Assembly: GCF_000512585.2 (NCBI RefSeq)
Contig: NC_089246.1
Location: 1,612,001-1,676,000 of the forward strand
DNA length: 64,000 nt
Source of the DNA: Kwoniella bestiolae CBS 10118
Taxonomy: Eukaryota; Basidiomycota; Tremellomycetes; Tremellales; Cryptococcaceae
Direction: 5' to 3'
The first letter of the stretch is position 1. Every line of letters starts with the position of its first letter. This document shows, one piece after another, positions 1-13,313 of the stretch. A model generated the notes under the pieces. That model was not told where the DNA came from. It saw only the letters and a program-made list of their open reading frames with translations, and did not search any database. A program made the translations under genes and the position numbers.

Positions 1-3000
1 CTGTATCATCGAAGTCAACGCTCGTCTCTCTCGATCCTCTGCTCTTGCCTCAAAGGCTACCGGTTACCCTCTCGCTTTCATCGCTGCCAAGTTGGGTCTT
101 AACATTCCTCTCAACGAGATCAAGAACTCCGTTACCAAGCTCACTTCCGCTTGTTTCGAGCCTTCGTTGGACTACTGTGTAGTGAAGATTCCTCGATGGG
201 ACTTGAAGAAGTTCAACCGAGTCAGTACCGCTTTGAGCAGTTCCATGAAATCAGTCGGTGAAGTCATGGCTATTGGTCGAACCTTCGAAGAGACCATTCA
301 AAAGGCTATCAGATGTATCGATGATCGATTCCCTGGTTTCGGTGAACACATCGATGTGGAAGACATCGATCACGAAATCGCCAACCCCACCGATCAACGT
401 TTGTTCGCCCTCGCTACTGCCTTCAAGCGAGGTTACTCCGTTGAGAAGCTGAACAAGATGTCCAACATCGACCCTTGGTTCTTGACTAGACTTGAGCGAT
501 TATCCAAGACCGAGAAGCTTATTGGGTGAGTGATAATTTGTTTCCCAGACCAGGTCAAAGCTAACTCTGCCAATAGAACATACAACGCTTCCACTGTCCC
601 CAACCAGCTCATTCGAAATGCCAAGCAACTTGGTTTCTCCGATCGACAAATCGCTAAAGCTCTTAACTCTAACGAGCTGGCTGTGCGAAGACTCCGTATC
701 GAAGCTGGTATCTCACCCTTCGTTAAGCAAATCGATACCGTCGCTGCCGAATTCCCCGCCTTCACCAACTACTTGTACACTACTTACAATGCTAGTGAAC
801 ACGATGTTTCATTTGATGACAACGGTGTTATGGTACTCGGTTCCGGTGTTTACAGAATCGGTTCTTCCGTCGAATTCGATTGGTGTGCTGTCCGAGCCAT
901 CCGAACTCTTCGAGAGCAGGGCATGAAGACTGTCATGATCAACTACAACCCTGAAACCGTATCGACCGATTACGATGAAGCCGACAAGCTTTACTTTGAG
1001 AACATCTCCCTCGAAACCGTTCTCGACATCTATGACATTGAACGATCAAGCGGTCTTGTCTTGTCCATGGGTGGTCAAACTCCCAACAACATCGCTTTGG
1101 CGCTGCACCGACAAAACGTCAAGATATATGGTACTTCCCCTGAGATGATCGATACTGCCGAAAACCGATACAAATTCTCCCGAATGCTTGACAAAATCGG
1201 TGTCGATCAACCTCTCTGGAAAGAGCTCACCAGTTTCTCCGAAGCAAAGACCTTCTGTGACAAGGTCGGATACCCTGTGCTCGTACGACCTTCTTACGTG
1301 CTTTCCGGTGCTGCTATGAACGTCGTCTTCTCAGAAGATGATCTCGAGTCCTACCTTACCCAAGCTACCGATGTCTCTCGAGATCACCCTGTCGTCATCT
1401 CCAAGTATATCGAAGAGGCCAAGGAAATCGAAATGGACGCCGTCGCTCGAGACGGTAAGATGGTCATGCACTACATCTCAGAGCACGTCGAAAATGCCGG
1501 TGTCCACTCTGGTGATGCTACCCTCATCTTACCTCCTCAAGATCTTGATCCCGAAACCATCAGAAAGATCGAAATTGCAACCCAAAAGATCGGTCAAGCT
1601 CTCAACGTCACTGGTCCTTACAACATCCAGTTCATCGCTAAGAACAACGAAATCAAGGTCATTGAATGTAACTTGCGAGCTGCTCGATCCTTCCCATTCG
1701 TATCAAAGGTCACTGGTATCGATGCTATCGAACTCGCCACCAAGGTTATGCTCGGTCTTCCAGTTACTCCTTACCCAGATGTCAAGATGCCACCTAATTA
1801 TGTTGGTGTCAAGGTTCCTCAATTCTCGTTTAGTCGATTGTCAGGTGCCGATCCCGTGTTAGGTGTAGAAATGGCTTCTACCGGTGAGGTCGCTTGTTTC
1901 GGTAAAGACAAGTATGATGCCTACCTCAAAGCATTGATCTCAACTGGTATCCGACCACCCAAGAAGAACATCTTGCTTTCTATTGGTTCGTTCAAGGAGA
2001 AATTGGAGATGTTACCTGTTGTCCACAAGCTCCACCGACAAGGTTACAATCTCTTTGCTACCGCTGGTACTTCCGATTTCTTCCAAGAGCACGGTATCCC
2101 CGTCAAGTTCCTCGAAGCTTTGGGCTCTGTCAACGATCTCAACCCTCAAAAGGCTGAATACTCTTTGACTCAACATTTGGCTAACAACTTGATCGACTTG
2201 TACATCAACTTGCCATCCAAGAACCGATCTCGAAGACCTGCTTCATACATCTCTCAAGGCTACCGATCCCGACGAATGGCCGTTGACTTTGCTATTCCTC
2301 TTATCACCAACGTCAAATGTGCCAAACTCTTCATCGAAGCTGTTCTCAAGAAGCCAACTTTCGACATCACCAGCGTAGACTACAAGACTTCCCACGAGAC
2401 CTTCTCATTCCCAAGCCTTGTCTCAGTCCAAGCCTTCGTACCTGGTGCTGCTGAGCCCAACTCCAACGATTTCAGCGAAGCAAGTCAAGCTGCTATCAAA
2501 GGTGGTTTCACTGTCATGCAAATGGTTCCTCAAGGTGTCGCTTCTGCTGTCGAAGATGAGATCTCCCTCCAACGAGCCCAAGCCAACGCTACCGGTGCTT
2601 CTCATTGCGATTACTTTTTCTCTGTCGCTGCTACCGCCGAGAACGCTTCCAGACTTCAAGATGCTATTGCTGCTGGTGCGAAAGCATTGTTCATTCCATT
2701 CAACAACTTCTTCGGATCTGTGAACAAAGTCACCAGTGTCGCTCAACATTTCGCTGCTTGGCCAGCAGACAAACCTATCGTCACCGATGCTCGAGCTACC
2801 GATCTCGCTTCCATCTTGCTGCTTGCCAGTTTGAACAACAGATCGATCCACATTGCTAGTGTATCCACCCGAGACGACATCTTGTTGATTGCGCTTGCCA
2901 AGGAGAAAGGGTTGAATGTCACCTGCGATGTCTCGATCTACGCCTTGTTCTACTCTCAGGCTGATTACCCTACCGCTAAATGCTTGCCTACTGCCGATGA

Positions 3001-4664
3001 TCAACAGGCTCTATGGGACAACTTGGCTACCATCGACATCTTCTCCGTCGGTGTACTCCCCTTCGAGCTTGGTACCGCTCTTGGTCACAATGTATCTCCA
3101 AGCTCAGGTGTTTCGGAGTCACTCCCTCTCCTCTTGACTGCTGTTGCCGATGGTAAACTTACGCTCGAGGATGTCTCGCTCAGACTCAGCGAAAACCCAA
3201 GAACCATCTTCGGCTTACCTGAACAGTCGCAAACCTACGTGGAGGTTGAGGTCAACAGGAAATCCACCTTCTCAGCACAGGACGCCGAGACTTGGTCACC
3301 TCTTGATGGTAAACACATTGCCGGAGCTATCCACCGAGTCGTCATCAATGGTCACTCTGTCTTCTTGGATGGATTGTCATTCTCCATGCCTCTTGGTCGA
3401 GATGTCTCCACCGCTGGAAACCGAGCTTCTGCCAGCAAGCAATCACGAGGATCTTTCGCCTTGCAGAAGAGACCTTCGATCTCAGCACTCTTGTCTCCTA
3501 CCATGGAGCGACCCGCTTCCTTCGGTCCTCCAGCGAACGACAAGCTCATGTCTCTTTCTTCCATCGCTCCTGTCAACACTTCTCCCGTACGAAACCTCCT
3601 CTCTCTTCAGACCCACCCAGCATTCACTCGACGACACATCTTGTCGGTCAAGCAATTCGACCGAGAAGACTTACACGTTCTTTTCAACCTTGCTTCCGAG
3701 ATGAGGTCGCAGGTTGAACGAAGTGGTGCTGTTGACACACTCAAGGGTAGAGTCTTGTGCACTCTCTTCTACGAGCCATCGACCCGAACTTCCACCTCTT
3801 TCGAAGCTGCTATGAAGAGATGTGGTGGTGAGGTCGTACAGGTTTCTGCCTCTACCTCTTCCGTACAGAAGGGAGAATCCTTGGCCGATACCATCAGGAC
3901 CGTCGGATGTTACTCTGATGCTGTTGTCCTTCGACACCCCGCTGTTGGATCTAGCAAGGCCGCTGCCAAGTCCAGTCCTGTGCCTATCATCAACGCCGGT
4001 GACGGTATTGGAGAACACCCCACTCAAAGTTTGTTGGATGTCTTCTGTATTCGAGAGGAATTGGGTTCAGTCAATGGTATCACCATTACTTTGAGTGAGT
4101 CTATCCTTCTTTTGAATACCTAACCATGCTAATGGATGAATACAGTCGGTGACTTGAAGAACGGTCGAACGGTTCACTCTCTCGTCAAGCTCTTATCATT
4201 ATACGACGTGACCATCAACTTTGTCTCACCCCCATCACTCACCATGCCCGATTCAGTCAAATCCGAGGCGTCTCGAGCGGGTGTCCGATGGAACGAATCT
4301 ACCGTCCTCTCCGACGAAATCATCGCTAAATCTGATGTACTGTACGCTACAAGAGTACAGAAAGAGCGATTCGAGAACATCGGAGAATACGAAGCGGTCA
4401 AGGATATCTACGTCATCAACAACGACGTCCTTGCCAAAGCTAAGGAATCGGCTATCGTCATGCACCCCTTGCCTAGGGTTAACGAGATTGACCCAGAGGT
4501 AGATTTCGATTCCAAGAGGGCTGCTTACTTTAGGCAAATGAGATATGGTCTTTTCGTGAGTGCCCTTGTTAGGTCTACAACCACCTGGCGAAGGAAGTTT
4601 ACTGATGATCATCGTTGCGTTATAGGTACGAATGGCCCTCCTCACACTTGTTCTCGGTGCTTAA
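1..4664 (+). CDS. URA2: URA2-type multifunctional pyrimidine enzyme (CPSase / inactive DHOase / ATCase), 5'-truncated by window edge
   Basis: Catalyses the first steps of de novo pyrimidine synthesis: carbamoyl phosphate formation and its transfer to aspartate. The reading frame is open from base 2, so the gene starts left of the window. Exons 2-525, 577-4094, 4146-4555 and 4626-4664 join into 1,496 residues plus stop. Order: second half of the CPSase large chain; an MGS-like regulatory domain (starts near 1965, 'LLSIGSFKEK'); a dihydroorotase-like domain (about 2290-3400) in which the expected HxH metal motif is replaced by 'SVQAFVPGAAEP'; a Ser/Pro-rich linker; and ATCase. ATCase shows the carbamoyl-phosphate loop 'EPSTRTSTSFE' near 3775, 'HPTQSLLDVF' near 4017 and 'PLPRVNE' near 4466. 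A 39-nt last exon supplies the conserved end 'VRMALLTLVLGA'. In fungi of this family DHOase activity comes from a separate gene (URA4-type), and UTP inhibits CPSase. The glutaminase domain and first CPSase half lie outside the window. Confidence 0.96.
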
Positions 4665-5148
4665 ACGATGTGTCCCACCTTGTCATACCCTGTCTCTGTC
4701 TTCAGAATGTCTTGAAACCTTGTCCTTGTCTTAGCTTTCGGACCTTGTTTGGGCTCTTTCTTAACATGTTCTTTCTCCCTACTTGCATACTTATCCATAT
4801 TCATACAACCCTTAGATTAGATCAATATAGCCTGTACATACAATCAAACAAAATCAAAAACTCGAAATATAGATAGATAAATTATGTCATTTCAACTAAG
4901 ATATCTTATTACATATGCATTGAATTCTCGGATCATAATTGTCGCTTTCGTGCTACCATGTACAATTTGTCGACATTGGTTGATTCTGCATGAACTTGAT
5001 ATGTATATGATATGATATGATATGATACGATATGATATGAACGGTATTTATGTATGTATGTATATGTATGTATTTGACATGGTATTATTCTCCGCTCCAC
5101 TAGAACCACTCGCAAGATCCTTCTGAGCTCGGTTCAGGATACCTATAC
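4665..5148. other. Intergenic region between convergent URA2 and MOT1
   Basis: About 480 bp holding the 3' ends of two convergent genes. It is AT-rich and contains two short tandem repeats, listed separately. No reading frame here has a recognisable product. Confidence 0.8.
5006..5040. repeat. TATGA pentamer microsatellite, 7 copies
   Basis: Seven consecutive 5-bp units read TATGA, except the fifth (TACGA). They are followed at about 5049-5072 by an imperfect TATG tetramer run. The repeat lies in the 3' spacer between convergent genes, where a polyadenylation or marker role is possible but unproven. Confidence 0.9.
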
Positions 5149-8100
5149 CTAAACTTTACTCAAGAAATTGTCTAACGACAATTCAGCGTATTCTTCCTCG
5201 GGCGGTAAATCGTCGAGACTATGCGAAGAATAAGCACAGAGCAAGTCAGCATTGTATTGAGCAGCTGAAGCTGATGGTAAAATCATAGGGACGGCCGGTA
5301 AAAGGTGACTCACCCTTCTAACATCTTGCTCATCGATGTTGGACCGCTAGTACTTGTAGTCTTAGGTTTGGCAGGTTCCCCTTCTGCGGAGACCTTGAAT
5401 AGGTCTAACACTTCGCCAGTGTTCATGGATCCTAGACCTGCGTTCTGCTGAGTGACCACCGATGATGCGATGTTGAGTTTGAACCGTTGTAGTCTATATG
5501 TACACATTACATCATCAGGATCAGTCGTTGTTCACTCTCAAGTGCAAGTGTAGGGTAAATTCTCACTCACCCCATAATCTTTTCTTCCAACGTTCCACGC
5601 GTAATCAACCTATAAACATTAACGACCTTCCTCTGCCCGAGCCTATGCGCCCGATCCATAGCTTGTAAATCCTTCATAGGATTCCAATCATGATCCACGA
5701 AAATGACCGTATCTGCCCCCGTCAAATTCAGACCCAGTCCTCCCACACTGGTCGTCAATAGCAAAACATCAATACGCGGATCATTATTGAATGTCTGAAC
5801 TATTGCATGACGTTTTTTGGGGTCGGTCGATCCATCCAGACGCATGTATGAGACTGAGTTCATGTGTTTGCCGAAGAGGTCTCGCTCGATTAGATCAAGC
5901 ATCGGACGAAGTTGGCAGAAGATCAGGACTCGGTGTTGGTTGACGTCGTCTGAGAGTTTGTCGGGGGGTTGACCGATGCCGCAATCTGTCAGTAGTTGTC
6001 TGTAATCATACCACAATGTCAAATCAGCTATGACGTTCTTCATGTGGCAGAGGTAGAAGAGACGGATGGGATGACCCACTTCAAAGCTTCCATCTTGGGT
6101 GCGATGGAGATATCATGCAACCCCGTTCCGCTGTCTGCTCCCAAGCGCTTTTGTATCTGATTATACCTCTCAGGTTGATTATCCAGCACCAACGCAGGGT
6201 GGTTACACAGTTTCCTGAGATATTGTAAACTTTGGAACACATGCCCTTGGCCTTGACCGTTCTTGGAAGTAGCTACGTCAGAAGAAACTTCTTCGCCTGC
6301 TTCCTCGGCTGCCTGCGATTTCGAGAATTCGTCGTACAGGTGTTTCTGGACCGGCGATAGTTCGCAATAGTAATCTTGGATGATCTTTGGTGGTAGATCA
6401 TTGAGGACATCTTCTTTCAATCGTCGTAAGAGGAAGGGTAATACTTGTTTATGTAAGGCTTCAAGAGCGGATGCAGCTACATATCCACCAGAATAACTTC
6501 AATCAGCTACACTCCCACCTGCACGATCGAAAGCCAACTCACCGGCTTCTCTCTCCTTGGGCGTAGCTTTCCCCTCCCTATCCGCCAAGATGGGTTTCGA
6601 GAACCTATCATTAAACATCCTCTCATTCCCCAGAAACCCAGGCATAAGGAAATCGAATAAACTCCACAACTCCAATACATTGTTCTGAATGGGAGTACCA
6701 GAGAGTAATAATCTATGCTGAGCCTGGACTTGTTTGACAGCGACAGATAATTTCGTCTTGGCATTTTTGATTATATGACCTTCATCCAATACGCAATATA
6801 GGAAGTTGAATTTGGTCAATTCGGTTATATCTGATCGGACCGATTCATAAGATGATATGATCACATCGTGGAAAGCGAATCGACTGCGAAGTAGGGTCCT
6901 TTCTCCTGCTGTTCCTACGTATTGTAGGGGTTTGAGGTGCGGGGTGAATTTGAGGATCTCATGATACCAGTGTCCTGTTAATGTTGGTGGACATACGATC
7001 AGGGAAGGTAGATGGGCTGTATCGATTGATTTGGTATTGGCGTGTCGGGTCGCTCGCTCGTGGTGTTTACTTGCTATTATACAGATACTTTGAAGGGATT
7101 TACCGAGACCCATATCTACGTTTTATTGTCAGCTATCTTACTTAAAATGTCTGCGCTGTGAGCATCTTACCATCACAAAGTATACCGTGCAGTTGATATT
7201 TCGCCAAGAAAGCTAACCAGCTCACACCGTCCTTCTGATATTGCCTGAGATCCGCTTTCACCTCGATAGGTATCTGGTACTGCTCAGCTTTACTACCGTC
7301 CAGCAACTGCATGAGGAACTTTCGCTCTTCGTCTCGTTTGGCCAGGAGCTCAGGCGAGAAGCCTTCGGGATCTGGAATACCAGCCTTAAAATCGGACCAT
7401 TACGATAAGCTTCCACGTCTCATGGGGGATTGTGTATGAGCTTACCTCAAGCGGGACCATCTTGACAAGAGAAGCGAAAGAGCTAGTAGAGAGCAATCGA
7501 ACATGTTCATCCGGATCACTCATTCGACCGAGGATAGGAACAATGAGGAATAAGACATAAGGTAATGCTTTGATATCCAGCACTTTGATGATGTCTATAG
7601 CGCAATGGTGTGAGCCGAGGTTCTTGGGATTCTCCTCAAAGCAACTCACGATGAATAGCTTCCACCGCACCCTGTCTTGAGGACACCCTCGTAGCATCAC
7701 CTACTAGGGGTACAATATCATCCACGACCTTCTTCATACCCTCATTCAACATGACGTCGCACATCGCCGCAAGGCATTTCGCAGCTGTGTGTCGGATCAC
7801 TGCGAAGGTACTTTGCAGAGCGGCAATGACGGGAGGAAGTAGGGTTTGTAGTTGACGGTGGAGGGATGGATCAAGTTGGGGTACGATCAGTCTAAGTGAG
7901 GTAAGACAGTCGACTATATCTTGTCCTGCTTGAGTGTTTTCGGAAAGCAGCTTGTCCACCTCATCGATATTCACACCTACTGTACAAGTCAGCATTCATC
8001 ATGGTGTGGATATTCTTAAATAGCAACACAACTGCTAAACTCACCGTCTCCGAAATGAGCCAACAAAGCCGCAGTGATCCCCTCCCAGAACTTGGGTACC

Positions 8101-11100
8101 CCCTCAAACAACCTATCTCCAAACTTGTCCGCCAAAGCCTTGAACGCCTCCAGAGCACCTCTCCGAGTTACCCTAGCAGCTATCTGCTCTTCACTCTCTT
8201 CCACGATATCTTTCCCTGATCCTTTCTTAGCTGCACTGGCAGCAGCTACTTTCTCATCTTTCAGGGTGATGATTCCCGAAGATGCACTGGGTCCAGGTGC
8301 GAATATGGGAGTCACGGAAGTATCGGAACAGAGGAATGTGAAGAGATTTCGTACGACTTTATCAGAGGGATTAACTCGTCCGGTGAATAGTGGTGTGGTA
8401 GTGTACTCTATGAAGGCAGCTACTGAAGAGGCAGCTCGAGTTTGCAGGATCTCATTCTCCTCTTTCTACGATACCGTATGGTGATCCATCAGCTAAATGA
8501 TCTCATATCGCAACCAACAGCTAGGTGACTTGACTCACTTTAACAGCGTCCATCAGACTCTTAATGACAGGGCCGATCTTCGATGGCATGACCCTCAAAG
8601 CCACCAACGCACTCGCTATACCAGCCATGACCTGCGTATCATACCTCTCCTTCATAACCGAGAAATAACCTATCGAACCCATCACCTTTCTCTGTCGATC
8701 TTTCAAAGACCCCAAAGCAACTTTCTGAGCAGGTTTACTAAGTATTTTCGATAATCCTTCGAAAGTTGGTCCAACAGCTTGTTGAGCCGTAGCCAAGGAG
8801 AAGACATCGGGAGCAGTACTGAGCGGATCGAGTCGGCTAGGTAAAGAGGGGATTCGGTCTTTGGATATTTTACCTTCAACGTTGAAAGCATTTAAGAGAG
8901 CGTGGCATTCTGTATAGATCCGTTGGAGGATAACAGACATTTCGTGATATGTCGCTGGAGGGGGTGATTCAATCCGTTCTATCAATATTGGGACCAGTGG
9001 AGTTGCGAGTTCATGGGTCGAGCCTAAACTCGTCAATTCCGAATCCGGACTTTGGTCCTTATCATGGGCCAAAGCCCATTCCTGTAAGATTGCTGTCGCC
9101 ATGAATACTTGATGTGCGCTGGCGGATCCGAGATATTGTTTCAAGCACTTGATATCATTTGACTATTCAGGCATCCATCAGCTCATCATTCACCTCGAGC
9201 AATAGCAGATACAAGCAAGCACTCACATCCTCACCATGGAATCGCCTTAGCAAACCCAAAGCCTTAGCTCCGGTCAGTCTAGTCTGGAGAGCAATATCCA
9301 TAGATATCAAAGACATATCCCCAGCCATCATAGCTTTATCAACATTATGTCCCGTCGTCGAGTTCTTGACCTTCGTGAATAATGTCGCGTCAAACGGAGC
9401 TCCAATGGGAGTCATGACGAGAGAGAACCAGGTGTCTAAATCCATCATTCCTTCTTGTTCGCCGCAGTCCTCCTCTACTTGCTGAACAGCATCGTCGAGA
9501 GCTTTCAGTGATAACTCCCTGATATCCTGTCGTTCTTCCAATAGTAAATTCTGGAAGAGCAACGAGCTATATCCATCTGATAACCATATTTTCTCGACTT
9601 CCCTTAGTTCACCGACGGACATGAGAATCTTGATCACTGATAGACGAACGACCGCGATGGGGTGTCGCATGAATTTGTATGTTCGCGACGCAAGTGATTC
9701 TTTCGTGTTGATCATGAACTTTATGACTGGATCCTGCTTGATGAGAACACCTAGAAGATGGATGTAACATTAGCTATGTAACTCTTAGCTCTTTCGATGA
9801 CTTACCTAACAGATCCATTACCGCGCCCGTACTGCTACCAAGCTCATCCCCACCTTCCGAAAGACAGCCCCAAAGCGTGGTAAGAAGAGCGTCGAGTTCA
9901 TCCCGGGGCAGCTGACTCGCTATAATCTCAGGGATCGGGGTCAGAGCAGTAGAAGCCACCGTTCGGACGTCATCATCGGAATCTTCCAGCCTAATATTTG
10001 TCAAAATAAGTAGGTTAGCTGCGTTCACATATATACGATCGCCTCAGCTTACGCTAAAACTCCAGCTTCCACTACATCTCTCAGTATATTCAGTTCTCCA
10101 CCTTCCAAATCAGTTTTAACGTCCCCGTCCATCTTGACATCTTCATCCCTCTTTGTAGCCAGCAGATCCGGTCTAACAGCTACCTCATACTTCAACCCCA
10201 ACAATCCAGCGTGTCTAACTTCCCAGGCGAACTTCTCGCTCTTATCCAACCCTTCAGCAGCTTTCCCTCTTTTCGCCCACGGCTGCTTCACCATACCCAT
10301 CAAGGTGTTATGTATCTCCTTGAAACCACCTACATCAATGTACTTCAGGACTATACCTAATGCCTGAGCGGCAGTTTCCCGAACAGGTGCAATAACCGTA
10401 TCACCAACGAAATCTCCAAATCTGTCCAATACCAGCAAAGCGAGTAGCTGACGAGCGAGATGAAGTAAGAACTCCGGTTGGTTGGAGGAGAGGGATGAGC
10501 CGAGCGAACGGAGTATCTCCATGATTGCTAGAGCTGATCCATGCCGTATCTGCCATACTGGTTCGTCCAGTTGAGGGGAAAGTTCCGATAGGATAGTGGT
10601 CCATGGTGATTGTCCTTTGATAAGGGTGAGTATCTTGACAGAAGAAGTGAGTATGGGGTTCCCATCCGCGTCAACGGTAGGTTCCACTTGTCCTCCGGTG
10701 CCCGCTTGAGCTGCTGCTCGGGCTTTAGCTCCGGGGTCGATGGTGACCACTTCGGACTTATCTTCAAGTTTGACAATGGAAGACGAGGTGATTTCTGGGG
10801 GAGTGGATACAGGTGATGGCGCGGTCGAGTTGGGTGTACTTCCTGAAGCTTTCTCGTTCATCCTTCGCATCCTTCACCAATGAAGATCATCAGCTACAGC
10901 TTAGCATGGGTAGCTCTCCGCAAGCTCACTTATTCGCCTCTTCTACCATATTCCCTTTCTTCCTCTTCAGCATGGTTATCTGCCTAGCACTCAGACCTTC
11001 GAATATATCTTTAGATGGCTGAGGAGGTTCGACGCTAGCTGACTTTGAGTTTGAGCCATTCTGATCTTTCGCCTTGTCATCATTCATATCCTCATCCTCA

Positions 11101-11741
11101 TCTCCAATCACTTTATCAACATCATCTCCCCATCCTACTGCATCTCCCAAACCCAATGATCCCATCATAGCCTTCCTCCTCTTGGCTTTATCGCCGGGTA
11201 ATGGTTTAGCTACATATTCTCTTCCCGCTGAAGCTAGTAAAGTCGATTCATTTTTCAACAAGCTCTGTAGATCTATTCGTTCTGACACTCCATCTTCTTC
11301 CAGCATAATGGTGGCAGGATGTGACCATCCGGGCAAAGATGAAGCCAACAGTCCCAAAGCGTATGCGGCAGCATGACGAGTATCCGACACTTTGCTCTTA
11401 AGTAATGGTAGTACTTTACTTATCGTCTCCAATACGTCGTTCCAGGCGTCTTCCTCATTCCCACCCGATGATAGGGTCACCGATTCGTTTGATGATACAT
11501 CTGGCTTGATGTCTTCCTTGGTATCATCAGCGGGACGAGGTTGAGCAGTCGATAGGAAAGCCTTGAGAGTTAGGTCTGATAGTTGTTTCGCGGCTGTTCG
11601 TCTAACATGAGGTGAGGTACCAGTATCAACAAGAAGTATGAGTTTGTCTCGTCTAATATGAGTCATCAGACACTTTAGCAATCGACCTTCCCCCTTTGTA
11701 TGTATACTATGAATACAAGATGCTACTCACCTAAACGACAT
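5149..11741 (-). CDS. MOT1: MOT1/BTAF1 TBP-associated Snf2-family ATPase
   Basis: Removes TATA-binding protein from DNA using ATP, redistributing TBP between promoters in the nucleus. Roughly 1,900 residues over many exons. The N-terminal two-thirds is HEAT-repeat-like helical sequence that in this family grips TBP. It begins 'MSFRRDKLILLVDTGT', matching the family's N-terminal motif. The ATPase half has Walker A 'CDDMGLGKS' (split by an intron near 7110), 'PPTLTGHWYHEI', DEGH box 'DEGHIIKN' near 6770, 'LLLSGTPIQNN', and the helicase C lobe with 'LLTTSVGGLGLNL' and 'DRAHRLGQ' (5570-6000). The C-terminus is 'LDDLPPEEEY...' with TAG at 5149-5151. The start codon sits in an 11-nt coding exon (11731-11741) spliced to the exon at about 11648; this restores the conserved start and is preferred over the longer in-frame reading. 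Internal exon boundaries were not all traced base by base. Confidence 0.95.
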
Positions 11742-13313
11742 GTCCCACTATTGAGATCGAGTGGACTACCTCCACCTGCGAGAAGAAAGGGTTAAAAGCG
11801 GCAATCACCGACCAATGAGGTGTCGGTGTTGCTGTTTAGTGGGGAATCCCAAAAGATGAGGACAGGGGGGGGATTTTTTTGATGTGACGCGTCTGAGACT
11901 GGGGTCGAGGTATTTACATGAATTACCCCCTTATATCCTTGTCGAGTGCGGAAATATCTCACCCTTCGGAGTTATTAAAACTGTCGTTTTGTGGCGTGCT
12001 TTGAAGAGATATGTAACCGAGATATTTTAGCTTACGAATGATGCATGATGAGCACTTCATGTAATGCGATTCCTTTCATGGTGCTCATCAACCTAGCCAT
12101 GTAGCAAGGTCAGATGATGAATAGATGCGCTGTTCTTCGGGATATCAGCATACGCTCTCCACTTTAACAGTTCACATCTCATGGACAAACGGGTAGAGTT
12201 GATCAAAGAATCATCCACGTTCGATGCTCTCTAGTCTTCAACGCCAGGAGACCTTCGCGTGCACATATGATTCGCTCAGCTCGTGGCGTAGAAGGGTGAT
12301 ATCACTCACGCCTTCTTTGGCTCTGGCAAGTTTCGTCCTCCATCTCACGCTCCAAATGAAATACGATCGGGAACAAAATGATGATTTTCAAGGGATCCAG
12401 GAGGCAAGAGGTCCGTGATTCCGGTTTCAGGCACGCGAAGACGCCGTGTTTATCTCGCTTTGACCTGGATAGAGTTTCACCGTGTCCTTCTGCTGTGAGC
12501 TTTGAGCTTTGACGCGGGGACGCGTTGTTGTGTTTCTCCTTTCTCTGGCTGTATCCCTTGTCTCTCATATCCTCTCTTTTGGGTCAATGATCAAATGGTC
12601 TTGGACTTGTTCTGCTCTGCATACCACCCAGAGATGCGAGCACTCTCGCAGCGGGAATCGTTTGATGCGTCATCTAATCGTGAAGTTGAACCGGGCTCAA
12701 TCCGAATCGTGATCTAGGTATCGATTCCTACATGTGAGACGAGATACACAGCACGAAAAGAACGGAAACCTTGGTCGAGCAGTGTTCCAGATTAATTCTT
12801 AGTTTTGCTTTTGCTTTTGACACGCACTCACACACCCTCTGAGCTTTGATCCGTTGTGTTCCTCTCGTACCTTCTTGCCCCACGATTTATAAGAAAATAC
12901 TCACCCCATGAGTCATATCATTTTTAATCATGTTTAGTGTGTTGCCCTGATTTGCCTCTGATCGTCTGCCTGAACAATTGATGTTCTGCCGTGATTTCCC
13001 TCTTTGATGAGTTTTGTTTATGTGATTTGTTGATTGTAGTTTGTTGATTGTTGATCCGGGTGGTCCGATCTCAAAAAACAAAACAGCGCGTCGTCAGATG
13101 TCTTTGAAGGTGTCTCATACAGCATATAAGACATCCCCCATCTTTCTCTTCTCATCGTCACTGTTCTTCTTCATCTCTTCACAAACTAAACGTTATAAAC
13201 CCAACTATTCATCTTTAATTCATTTTATTGGTTATCGATCAATCTCACGTTCATTTTAACGACTCAATCCCACCTCAAGTAACTACCAACGAACTCTTAA
13301 CGATCACATAACA
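11742..13313. other. Divergent intergenic region, MOT1 / Cys-rich secreted protein
   Basis: About 1.6 kb with no convincing gene. It contains a G8-T7 run near 11866-11881, AT-rich and TTTTG-rich stretches near 12790-12820, and a pyrimidine-rich leader (13135-13190) ahead of the rightward gene. Small open frames of 60-90 codons here look random in composition. Confidence 0.7.
13125..13130 (+). promoter_or_regulatory. TATA-like core promoter of the Cys-rich secreted protein gene
   Basis: TATAAG in the context CATATAAGAC, 184 bp upstream of the ATG and followed by a C/T-rich stretch typical of fungal transcription starts. Strong TATA and CT-rich leaders usually mark highly or conditionally expressed genes. 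Start sites were not mapped. Confidence 0.5.

Noticed and set aside
2423..3004. 193-codon minus-strand open frame inside URA2
   Set aside because: It lies opposite a confirmed coding exon, has no motif or sensible composition, and is explained by codon bias.
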